In this document: piece after piece, positions 7,315 to 14,287 of the stretch
Numbering within the stretch: position 1 is the first letter of the stretch
Layout of the letters: each line of letters starts with the position of its first letter
From: an uncultured Prevotellaceae bacterium
Lineage (GTDB): Bacteria > Bacteroidota > Bacteroidia > Bacteroidales > Bacteroidaceae
Reading direction: 5' to 3'
Length of the DNA: 34,325 nucleotides
Assembly (NCBI GenBank): GCA_900320845.1
Contig: ONTS01000024.1
Span: 1-34,325, forward strand
Notes under the pieces: generated by a model
What the model was told of the DNA's origin: nothing
Databases searched by the model: none
What the model saw: only the letters and a program-made list of their open reading frames with translations
Position numbers and translations under genes: made by a program

Positions 7315-7719
7315 TCATTTCACTTTCCACACTCCTTGTTCCTTGAGCATGGGCATGACTATTTCCTCGTTGGTGCTGTCGGCGTAGCATATCACCACAT
7401 AGGCATCGGCAGTCTTGTTGCCTTTACCTATCTTTACATCCGCCACGCGCACATCAACGATGTTGGTATGCAGTCGTCTTTGTTCTTCGATAAACATGGC
7501 AGCGTTGTCTGCCAGTTGCGCATTGTAGTCGTCGTTGCGGGCTGAAGCACCTGCCAGCATCGACGCATATTCGGTATAACGGCCGTTGAGCAGCATGTCG
7601 TACGACGCCAGCACAGCTTCTTCCACATGCTGACGCTCGGTGACATCTTTCCCACACGACGCCCACAGACTCATCATCAGAGCCACAAAGGGCAACAGCC
7701 ATAGCTTTTTCATCATCAT
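7315..7719 (-). CDS. Small NTF2-like lipoprotein (DUF4878 type)
   Basis: Start chosen at ATG 7719, whose ATGA overlaps the der stop; a longer frame to 7749 would read back into der and bury the signal peptide. The protein has 134 residues. [25 protein letters not shown] is a lipoprotein signal with the lipidated Cys at residue 22. The mature part ([20 protein letters not shown], then a strand-rich half ending in QGVWKVK) has the NTF2-like layout of DUF4878 lipoproteins. It sits between der and the sulfatase-fold enzyme with no gap on either side. Its role is unknown; it may be an envelope accessory factor. Confidence 0.8.
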   Translation of the reverse strand: MMMKKLWLLPFVALMMSLWASCGKDVTERQHVEEAVLASYDMLLNGRYTEYASMLAGASARNDDYNAQLADNAAMFIEEQRRLHTNIVDVRVADVKIGKGNKTADAYVVICYADSTNEEIVMPMLKEQGVWKVK

Positions 7720-9029
7720 TTCTGTCGTACAAATACATTGATGGGACACCCGGTCAGTGTCCAGTTCTCGCGTATCTTGTTTTCCAGAAAACGCTTGTAG
7801 GGTTCCTTTACATACTGAGGCAGGTTGGCATAGAAGACGAAGGAGGGTATCTTCGTGTCAGGAAGCTGCGAGCAGTATTTTATCTTGATGTACTTACCCT
7901 TCATGGATGGTGGCGGGAAGGCTTCTATCAGCGGCAGCATCACTTCGTTGAGCTTGGTGGTACCGATGCGTGTTGTGCGGTTGAGATAGACCTGTTTGGC
8001 GGTCTCCAACACCTTGAAGATGCGTTGCTTGGTCAATGCCGAAGCAAAGATAATGGGAAAATCGGTGAATGGAGCCATGCGTTCGCGAATGGCATTCTCG
8101 AAGGTCTTCACCACAATCTGGTCCTTGTCTTCCACCAAGTCCCACTTGTTCACTACCACAACAAGCGACTTGTTATTGCGCTGTATGACCTGGAAGATAT
8201 TCATGTCCTGCGCTTCAATGCCGCGTGTGGCGTCTATCATCAGAATACATACATCGCTGTTTTCTATGGAACGTATGCTGCGCATGACGCTGTAAAACTC
8301 CAAGTCTTCCGTCACCTTGTTCTTACGGCGTATGCCTGCGGTGTCTACGAGGTAGAAGTCGAATCCGAACTTGTCGTATCGGGTGTAGATGGAGTCGCGC
8401 GTGGTGCCTGCCACATCGGTGACGATATGTCGGTCCTCACCTATGAAAGCGTTAACGAGGCTGCTCTTGCCCACGTTGGGACGTCCCACGATGGCAAAAC
8501 GAGGTATGCCCTCTTCCAGCTCGTCGGCGATGTCGGCCGAAAGCTTGGTCAACAGCAGGTCGAGCAGGTCGCCGGTGCCGCTACCTGTGGCAGCACTGAT
8601 GCACAAAGGCTCGCCCAATGCAAGCTGATAGAACTCATACGAGTCGTAACGCTGGATGTTATTGTCAGTCTTATTGGCCACAACGATGACCGGCAGCTTG
8701 GAACGACGCAATATCTTGGCTACATCTATGTCCAAATCGGTGACACCCGTGGTGACATCGACGAGGAACAGCACCACGTCGGCTTCCTCAGTGGCGATGA
8801 CTACCTGCTTGCGTATTTCTTCTTCGAAAATATCCTCACTGTTTACCACCCATCCTCCAGTGTCAACAACGGAGAACTCGCGGCCGTTCCATTCACATTT
8901 TCCATACTGACGGTCGCGCGTGGTTCCTGCGTGCTCGCTCACTATGGCCTTACGCGACTTGGTAAGGCGGTTGAACAACGTGCTCTTGCCCACATTGGGG
9001 CGACCTACGATAGCTACTAAGTTTGCCAT
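7716..9029 (-). CDS. der: Ribosome-associated GTPase Der (EngA)
   Basis: Start chosen at [16 protein letters not shown] (9029); the upstream extension to 9092 crosses the promoter. The product has 437 residues, normal for Der. It carries two GTPase domains in tandem, each with GRPNVGKS, with DTGG and DTAG switch motifs and NKTD and NKWD specificity motifs, then a C-terminal KH-like domain. Der acts late in 50S subunit assembly and is essential in most bacteria. It leads a seven-gene operon otherwise devoted to the envelope. A TACCTTTG box lies about 40 bases upstream. Confidence 0.97.
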   Translation of the reverse strand: MANLVAIVGRPNVGKSTLFNRLTKSRKAIVSEHAGTTRDRQYGKCEWNGREFSVVDTGGWVVNSEDIFEEEIRKQVVIATEEADVVLFLVDVTTGVTDLDIDVAKILRRSKLPVIVVANKTDNNIQRYDSYEFYQLALGEPLCISAATGSGTGDLLDLLLTKLSADIADELEEGIPRFAIVGRPNVGKSSLVNAFIGEDRHIVTDVAGTTRDSIYTRYDKFGFDFYLVDTAGIRRKNKVTEDLEFYSVMRSIRSIENSDVCILMIDATRGIEAQDMNIFQVIQRNNKSLVVVVNKWDLVEDKDQIVVKTFENAIRERMAPFTDFPIIFASALTKQRIFKVLETAKQVYLNRTTRIGTTKLNEVMLPLIEAFPPPSMKGKYIKIKYCSQLPDTKIPSFVFYANLPQYVKEPYKRFLENKIRENWTLTGCPINVFVRQK

Positions 9030-9069
9030 AGGGGGTTGTATTGCTTTATTATTTGTTCTTCTTTGCGCG

Positions 9070-9077
9070 CAAAGGTA
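9070..9077 (-). promoter_or_regulatory. -7 promoter box of the der operon
   Basis: The minus strand reads TACCTTTG, a full TAnnTTTG match, ending 40 bases before the der start. No clear TTTG stands at the -33 position; that place holds the AT-rich TTATATAATATA at 9095-9106, shared with the opposite promoter. Confidence 0.55.
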
Positions 9078-9119
9078 ATAAAAATCCCGCACCCTTATAT
9101 AATATAGACAAAACCTTCG

Positions 9120-9127
9120 TACCTTTG
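9120..9127 (+). promoter_or_regulatory. -7 promoter box of the DUF6359 lipoprotein gene
   Basis: The plus strand reads TACCTTTG 34 bases before the ATG. The -33 position falls in the same AT-rich TTATATAATATA stretch used by the der promoter, so the two divergent promoters overlap back to back. Confidence 0.55.
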
Positions 9128-9161
9128 CCTTATCAGTTTTCGCCTTAATTTAATTTCTATC

Positions 9162-9686
9162 ATGAAATATACCTTTATTCATCTGCTTATAGCACTGTGT
9201 TCGTTCACCTTCTTTGTGGCATGTGAGAATCCTAACAACGACGTAGAAGATGTTGTTGGCAACGATGATGACGATGACGGAGGAGGCAGCGGAGGCGGAA
9301 ACAACGGAAAAAATGACCGCGAGAAGAGGTATACCGTGATGGAATTTATCAACGGAAAATTCTCATATCAAGTATGGGTAAAGGGTTATATCGTAGGCTC
9401 ATGCTACAGCAATATCAAGAATGCAGACTTCACCCCGCCCTTTGATGGCTCTTCGGCTTTATTATTGGCCGACCGTCCTGGCCAGACAGACCTTGACAGC
9501 ATCATTCCCATTCAGCTAACAGGCCCTCGACGCACTTACTGCAACCTTGTAGACCATCCGGAAAATTTCGGGTGTCAAGCTGAATTTTTTGGTTCAAAGA
9601 ACACTTATTTCAGGATGACAGGCATGAAGGATGACATCGGTGCCTTCAACTTGTGGGATAAGGATGGTCATTTAGTAGAACAATAG
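9162..9686 (+). CDS. DUF6359 (OB-fold-like) lipoprotein
   Basis: 174 residues. The signal MKYTFIHLLIALCSFTFFVA ends at the lipidated Cys21. An acidic then Gly/Asn-rich linker follows (residues 26-53; DDDDDGGGSGGG). The C-terminal domain has YTVMEF, VWVKGYIVGSCYS, ALLLADRPGQTDLDSIIPIQ and an L-D-HPENFGCQAEFFG stretch, the pattern of DUF6359, found in Bacteroidota surface proteins and thought to be OB-fold-like. It has its own promoter box and is followed 57 bp later by the FabK-like gene. The function of the domain is unknown; the exposed position with a flexible linker suggests ligand binding. Confidence 0.85.
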   Translation: MKYTFIHLLIALCSFTFFVACENPNNDVEDVVGNDDDDDGGGSGGGNNGKNDREKRYTVMEFINGKFSYQVWVKGYIVGSCYSNIKNADFTPPFDGSSALLLADRPGQTDLDSIIPIQLTGPRRTYCNLVDHPENFGCQAEFFGSKNTYFRMTGMKDDIGAFNLWDKDGHLVEQ

Positions 9687-9743
9687 CTCCCCTCACACAT
9701 ACATCATTAACACCAACACATCAACAAAAACCCTATACACACA

Positions 9744-10694
9744 ATGACAGACAATCGCATCTGCAGCCTTTTCGGCATTGAGAAGCCCATCATTCAGGGC
9801 GGAATGGTATGGATTAGCGGCTGGCGGCTGGCGGCTGCCGTAAGTAACGCCGGCGGACTGGGACTTATCGGTGCCGGATCGTTGACCCCAGAGTTGCTAA
9901 CAGAACATATTCAGAAGCTGAAAAGCGCCACCGACAAGCCATGGGGCATCAACATCCCGCTGATGAGCCCCATTTCGGCAGCATTTGTCGACATCGCCAT
10001 CCGCGAAAAGGCTCCCGTAGTATTCACCTCGGCAGGAAGTCCGAAGAAGTACACCGCCATGCTGCACGAACACGGCATAAAAGTGGCTCACGTTGTGTCG
10101 AGTTCGAAGTTTGCCCGCAAGTGCGAGGAAGCTGGTGTAGATGCCGTTGTTGCCGAAGGTTTCGAAGCCGGCGGGCACAACGGTCGCGAAGAGACCACCA
10201 CACTGACACTCATCCCGCAGGTGCGACGCGCCACCACGCTGCCACTCATCGCTGCCGGTGGCATAGCCAGCGGCGAAGCCATCTTTGCCATGATGGCATT
10301 GGGCGCCGACGGAGTACAGATAGGCACCCTCTTTGCCCTCACACAGGAGAGCAGTGCATCGGAGACATTCAAGAAGCGTTGCACCTCACTCGAAGAAGGC
10401 GACACCATGCTCACGCTGAAAGCCCTCTCCCCCACCCGACTGGTAAAAAATGAGCTCTATCAACGCATAGCCGAAGCCGAACAGCAAGGCGCTACAGCTG
10501 AACAGCTGCTCGAACTGGTGCCAAAAGGTTCGGCACGACGCGGCATCTTCGAAGACGACATCGAGAACGGCGAAGTGGAAATAGGACAGATAGCTTCAGC
10601 CATACGCTCCATAGACAGCGTCGCCGATGTCATGCAAAGACTTACCCAAGAGTTCTGCAATGTGCAGCAAAAGGCAGGAAGCTGGAAAAGTTGA
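9744..10694 (+). CDS. FabK-like enoyl-ACP reductase / nitronate monooxygenase family flavoprotein
   Basis: 316 residues, a complete FMN-binding TIM barrel. IIQGGMVWIS (16-25), EAGGHNG (141-147, with the conserved His145), IAAGGIASG (169-177) and GADGVQIGT (187-195) match FabK of Streptococcus pneumoniae in order and spacing from memory, over nearly the whole length. FabK reduces enoyl-ACP with FMN and NAD(P)H in the last step of each fatty-acid elongation cycle. Close relatives are often labelled nitronate monooxygenase, so the reaction is not fixed by sequence alone. The fatty-acid initiation gene fabH lies 1.3 kb away on the other strand, which slightly favours the FabK reading. Confidence 0.85.
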   Translation: MTDNRICSLFGIEKPIIQGGMVWISGWRLAAAVSNAGGLGLIGAGSLTPELLTEHIQKLKSATDKPWGINIPLMSPISAAFVDIAIREKAPVVFTSAGSPKKYTAMLHEHGIKVAHVVSSSKFARKCEEAGVDAVVAEGFEAGGHNGREETTTLTLIPQVRRATTLPLIAAGGIASGEAIFAMMALGADGVQIGTLFALTQESSASETFKKRCTSLEEGDTMLTLKALSPTRLVKNELYQRIAEAEQQGATAEQLLELVPKGSARRGIFEDDIENGEVEIGQIASAIRSIDSVADVMQRLTQEFCNVQQKAGSWKS

Positions 10695-10759
10695 TAAAGA
10701 TCGAAAGCTTAAGTAATAAAGGAGTTAAGCGATATTGCAAAACTTAAACAACACATATC

Positions 10760-11089
10760 ATGAACAACGACAACAACAACCAGAACAACAACAATCAGTT
10801 ACAGATAAACCTCTCTCCCGAGGTCGCCCAAGGTGTGTATGCCAACCTTGCCATCATCACCCACGCCAGCGCCGAGTTCATCATGGACTTTGCTCAGATG
10901 GCTCCCGGTGTTGACAAGGCTCAGGTACGCAGCCGTGTCATTATGGCTCCCGAACATGCCAAGCGCCTGCTGCATGCACTGCAAGAGAACATTGCCCGCT
11001 ACGAGCAGCAGTTCGGCACCATACAGCTGCCCAACCAACAGCCACGCACCATCAACCCCTTCGGCATGGGAAATCCTGGGGAAGCATAA
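10760..11089 (+). CDS. DUF3467 family protein
   Basis: 109 residues with no signal peptide. After an Asn/Gln-rich N terminus (residues 2-13) it has LQINLSPEVAQGVYANLAII, FIMDFAQMAPG and the PEHAKRLLHALQENIARYE helix, the core of DUF3467, a small cytoplasmic family widespread in Bacteroidota. The C-terminal tail is Pro/Asn-rich. Function unknown. It starts 65 bp after the FabK-like gene and ends 10 bp before a strong terminator. It is likely the last gene of the plus-strand unit. Confidence 0.85.
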   Translation: MNNDNNNQNNNNQLQINLSPEVAQGVYANLAIITHASAEFIMDFAQMAPGVDKAQVRSRVIMAPEHAKRLLHALQENIARYEQQFGTIQLPNQQPRTINPFGMGNPGEA

Positions 11090-11099
11090 CAAAACATAT

Positions 11100-11135
11100 A
11101 AAACGAAAGCCCGGCAATTGCCGGGCTTTCGTTTT
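11100..11135. terminator. Bidirectional terminator, perfect 36-bp palindrome
   Basis: Every base from 11100 to 11135 pairs across the centre AATT; the GC core is AGCCCGGC/GCCGGGCT, flanked by A-rich and T-rich arms that act as the T run in both directions (CGTTTTATT on the plus strand, CGTTTTATATG on the minus strand). It ends the plus-strand DUF3467 unit and the minus-strand era operon; the era stop codon (11134-11136) lies in its arm. Confidence 0.92.
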
Positions 11136-12015
11136 ATTCAGGATTGTATCCGAAGAGATTAAGTTCTTTCTGCGAATTGCGCCAGTCTTTATCTACCTTG
11201 ACATAAGTCTCAAGATAGATATTTTTTCCAAAGAATCGTTCCAAAGCCCGTCGTGCTTCCATCGACACCCGTTTGAGCGCCACGCCGCGATGGCCGATGA
11301 TGATGCCCTTCTGCGACTCACGTTCCACATAGATGACAGCGCGGATGTGGATGAGTCTGTCGCTCTCCTTAAATTCTTCCACGCCCACTTCAACCGAGTA
11401 GGGAATCTCCTTGTCGTAGTAGAGCAGTATCTTCTCGCGTATGATTTCGGACACAAAGAATCGTGCGGGCTTGTCGGTCCATTGTTCTTTGTCGAAGAAA
11501 GGCGGTGAGTCGGGCAGCAGTTCCTTGATGCGTCGCAACAATATGTCGACTCCGAAGCTGTTTTGTGCCGACATAGGCAGTATCTCTGCCTTGGGCAACA
11601 GGGCATGCCACTGCTCAACGAGCTGCGCCAAGTGGTCCTGAGTGCTCAGGTCTATCTTGTTGATGAGCAGTATGACGGGCACATCGAGCGTACGTACCTT
11701 TTCAAGGAAGTCCGCATTCTTGTCGGGTTGTTCGACGACGTCGGTGACATACAACAATACGTCAGCGTCGACAAGCGCCGATTCGCTGAAGGCGAGCATG
11801 GACTCCTGCAGCTTATAGTTGGGTTGCAGCACGCCCGGTGTGTCGCTCAGCACTATCTGACACTCATCGTCGTTGATAATGCCCATAATGCGGTGGCGCG
11901 TGGTCTGCGCCTTAAAAGTAGCGATGCTGATGCGCTCGCCAACCAGGCGGTTCATCAGCGTCGACTTTCCTACATTGGGATTTCCTACAATGTTTACGAA
12001 TCCTGCTTTGTGCAT
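11134..12015 (-). CDS. era: GTPase Era
   Basis: 293 residues, standard for Era. G1 is GNPNVGKS (11-18), G3 DTPG (58-61), G4 NKID (119-122); the C-terminal half holds the KH domain with GHRGVALKRVS as its GXXG-type loop. Era binds 16S rRNA near its 3' end in 30S assembly. It overlaps fabH by 22 bp and is the last gene of the DUF177-rpmF-fabH-era operon. Confidence 0.97.
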   Translation of the reverse strand: MHKAGFVNIVGNPNVGKSTLMNRLVGERISIATFKAQTTRHRIMGIINDDECQIVLSDTPGVLQPNYKLQESMLAFSESALVDADVLLYVTDVVEQPDKNADFLEKVRTLDVPVILLINKIDLSTQDHLAQLVEQWHALLPKAEILPMSAQNSFGVDILLRRIKELLPDSPPFFDKEQWTDKPARFFVSEIIREKILLYYDKEIPYSVEVGVEEFKESDRLIHIRAVIYVERESQKGIIIGHRGVALKRVSMEARRALERFFGKNIYLETYVKVDKDWRNSQKELNLFGYNPE

Positions 12016-13022
12016 TCTTGTCCGTCATAAGCCCATCGCAGGTAGGATGCTCCGTGCACGAAACCTGCTCCGAAAGCGGTGAGGATGATGTTGTGTCCGC
12101 GCCTCAGCCGGTGCTCGTTCTCCCATAGGGCGAGCGGTATGGAGGCAGCACTGGAGTTTCCTATGTGCTCAATGTTGACGATGACCTTCTCGTCGGGCAG
12201 CTCCAGACGCTTCTGCACGGCTTCGATGATGCGCAGGTTGGCCTGATGAGGTACGATGAAGTCGATATTGTCCTTGTTCAGTCCGTTGCGCTGGGCAATG
12301 AGTTCGCTGTCGTATGTCATGTTTGACACAGCAAACTTGTACACCGTTCGTCCCTCTTGATAGATGAAGTGCAGTCGGTGGTCGACCGTGAAGTGCGAAG
12401 CGGGACATACCGAGCCTCCTGCTTTCATATGCAGGAAGGGAAGTCCCTTTCCATCGGTACGCAGGTATGAGTCGATGTATCCCAGATTGTCTTCGTCTTC
12501 TTCGGCGGCTTCGACGAGCACAGCTGCAGCGGCATCACCAAAGAGCGGGCAGGTAGCGCGGTCGCGGTAGTCCGTCATCGACGACATTTTCTCTGCACCA
12601 ATGATAATGACACGGTTGTAGCGTCCACTCTCTATCATGCAAGCCACCATGTCGAGGGTGTAGAGGAATCCACAACATGCAGCCGAGATGTCGAATGCCA
12701 AGGCATTCTTCAGCCCGAGTTTACCCAACACGATAGATGCCGTGGAGGGGAAACGGTAGTCGGGTGTGGTAGTAGCTACATACAGTGCATCGATAGTGTC
12801 GGGGTCAACGCCCGTCTTGTCGAGCAGCTGTCGGGCAGCCTTTCGCGCCATGTACGACGTGCCGAGACCTTCCTCAGTGAGGATGTGGCGTTCCTTGATG
12901 CCGACACGGGTGGTAATCCATTCATCGCTGGTATCGACCATACGGGCCAACTCATCGTTGCCAAGTACATAGTCGGGAACATAGCCACCGAGCCCAGCGA
13001 TGATTGCTCTGCGCTTACCCAT
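11994..13022 (-). CDS. fabH: 3-oxoacyl-ACP synthase III (FabH)
   Basis: 342 residues. The catalytic triad is visible: Cys116 in DISAACCGF, His259 in VPHQAN and Asn289 in GNSSAAS. FabH condenses acetyl- or branched acyl-CoA with malonyl-ACP to start fatty-acid synthesis in the cytoplasm. The gene begins 2 bp after rpmF and runs into era. The link rpmF-fabH is old and common among bacteria and ties membrane synthesis to ribosome supply. Confidence 0.96.
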   Translation of the reverse strand: MGKRRAIIAGLGGYVPDYVLGNDELARMVDTSDEWITTRVGIKERHILTEEGLGTSYMARKAARQLLDKTGVDPDTIDALYVATTTPDYRFPSTASIVLGKLGLKNALAFDISAACCGFLYTLDMVACMIESGRYNRVIIIGAEKMSSMTDYRDRATCPLFGDAAAAVLVEAAEEDEDNLGYIDSYLRTDGKGLPFLHMKAGGSVCPASHFTVDHRLHFIYQEGRTVYKFAVSNMTYDSELIAQRNGLNKDNIDFIVPHQANLRIIEAVQKRLELPDEKVIVNIEHIGNSSAASIPLALWENEHRLRRGHNIILTAFGAGFVHGASYLRWAYDGQECTKQDS

Positions 13023-13024
13023 CG

Positions 13025-13210
13025 TTAGTCAGCAAGTTCTTTTACGATGGCCACTTTGCCACGATAGTATCCGCAAGTGGGACATACGGTGTGATACACG
13101 TAGTAAGCACCGCAGTTGGGGCATACTGCCAATGCTGGCATCTCAGCCTTATCGTGGGTTCTGCGTTTTGCAGTACGGGTCTTTGATTGTCTTCTTTTTG
13201 GATGTGCCAT
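13025..13210 (-). CDS. rpmF: 50S ribosomal protein bL32
   Basis: 61 residues. The start MAHPKRRQSKTRTAKRRTHD is typical of bL32, and a zinc ribbon follows with CPNC (30-33) and CPTC (43-46). The four-Cys form is the zinc-binding version. It lies 41 bp after DUF177 and 2 bp before fabH. Confidence 0.97.
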   Translation of the reverse strand: MAHPKRRQSKTRTAKRRTHDKAEMPALAVCPNCGAYYVYHTVCPTCGYYRGKVAIVKELAD

Positions 13211-13251
13211 AATGAATATGATTTACGATTTAACTATTTACTGTTTCTGTT

Positions 13252-13788
13252 CTATTCGTTGTTTGTGCTGTCGGTGAGGCTTTTCAGCTTGTCCCATCTC
13301 GGGTCTGTTTCCGTTTCAGCCTGTTCGGCTGTTTCTGCCTCATCGGCAAACTGTTGCAGCCTTTCTGCCACATCGCCGCTGCATTCTCCTTCGTCATGCA
13401 CATGGCGCAAGGGCAGGGTGAGCGCTACCTGTTCGTAGGCAAGCCAGCTGAGGTCTAACACAGGGCGACGCTCGTCAAGCATTAGCAGATGCTCGTCTTC
13501 CTCATCCTGCTCGCCCAGCTGCACCTCCATGGTGTTGTCGGACGCCACGGGCATGGTGAGCGGCTGCAGGCAGCGGTCGCAGAGCACCCACACGGAGCCG
13601 CTCACCTCGAGCGTCAGCAGGAAGTGAGAGCCCACACGGCGCAACAATGCTACAGCATCCACAGTGCCACCCTGTACCACGGCATTGGCGATAGCGCCAA
13701 ACCACACATTGTCAAGACGGAAACGAAACGCCTCCTCATCGTGTTGCCAGGTGGAGAGGTCAACCTGTATGTTGGAAACTGCGCACAT
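13252..13788 (-). CDS. DUF177 (YceD-like) protein
   Basis: Start chosen at MCAVSNIQ (13788), giving 178 residues; the longer frame from 13809 would begin upstream of the promoter box at 13796-13803 and cannot be transcribed from it. The LCDRCLQPL motif (Cys-x-x-Cys) and the acidic C-terminal half match the YceD/DUF177 family, whose gene regularly precedes rpmF. Relatives in plants and E. coli are tied to 23S rRNA accumulation. The tail is rich in Glu (EAETAEQAETETD). The promoter places transcription start within a few bases of the ATG. Confidence 0.9.
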   Translation of the reverse strand: MCAVSNIQVDLSTWQHDEEAFRFRLDNVWFGAIANAVVQGGTVDAVALLRRVGSHFLLTLEVSGSVWVLCDRCLQPLTMPVASDNTMEVQLGEQDEEDEHLLMLDERRPVLDLSWLAYEQVALTLPLRHVHDEGECSGDVAERLQQFADEAETAEQAETETDPRWDKLKSLTDSTNNE

Positions 13789-13795
13789 TGGGCTG

Positions 13796-13826
13796 CAAAG
13801 GTACGGCAAACAGCGAGAAAGACAAA
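13796..13826 (-). promoter_or_regulatory. Promoter of the DUF177-rpmF-fabH-era operon
   Basis: On the minus strand TTTG (13826-13823), a 19-base spacer and TACCTTTG (13803-13796): both boxes match the Bacteroidota consensus. Only seven bases separate the -7 box from the ATG, so the mRNA would be leaderless or nearly so. Confidence 0.85.
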
Positions 13827-14227
13827 AGTTTGCGCCATTTTTTTTGAATATAAGAAAGAGGAAAGAGCTTCACTGCGAGAAGCAAAGAAGCGCCTGACAC
13901 AAAAATATCCCTTCCCTTGGCGAGAGGGAGGGATGTTGCCTGCGCTGTAGCCCGAAGCTCTTGCCTGACGTCTATCGTTAACCAATGACTGCGCTATCGG
14001 AAAGGAGGCACGAACAGGTCAGCACCGGTCGGATTGCCGGTGGACTGTGGTCGGATATCCGTCAGCGTACACTCGCAACGCAATCTCGTTGACTTTGGGC
14101 ACCAATCTCATCGACTTTGGTCCGCAATCGTTCCCTATACTCTACCCCACTCTTTAACCTTTAATCGGTAAACTATAAACTTTGCCATCTCCGCAGTTTA
14201 ACCTTTGAGCATCAAGCTGTCTTCAAT
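13827..14227. other. Intergenic region, 401 bp, no gene seen
   Basis: No convincing reading frame. It holds an imperfect inverted repeat around ATCCCTTCCCT and AGGGAGGGAT near 13907-13933, a 6-bp hairpin CACCGG/CCGGTG at 14023-14042, and the tandem repeat at 14081-14120. Confidence 0.6.
14081..14120 (+). repeat. Two tandem copies of an 18-bp dispersed repeat
   Basis: CAATCTCGTTGACTTTGG (14081-14098) and CAATCTCATCGACTTTGG (14103-14120) agree at 16 of 18 positions with a 22-base period; a shortened third unit (GCAATCGTT) follows. A further copy stands at 28242-28259, 14 kb away. It lies outside any gene in both places. Confidence 0.7.
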
Positions 14228-14270
14228 AAAAAAAACTCCCTTCCTTGTTGCCTTGGAGGGGAGTTTTTTC
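14228..14270. terminator. Terminator of the ribosomal protein/RNA polymerase operon
   Basis: A 15-bp stem (14230-14244 with 14255-14269; AAAAAACTCCCTTCC against GGAGGGGAGTTTTTT, one G-T pair) with a 10-base loop and T runs on both sides. On the minus strand it starts 18 bases after the rpoC stop and ends in eight T. Confidence 0.92.
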
Positions 14271-14287
14271 GGTTGCAATATCTTTGT

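Noticed and set aside
14081-14120. CRISPR array
   Set aside because: Only two units with a 4-base gap, no spacers and no cas genes.
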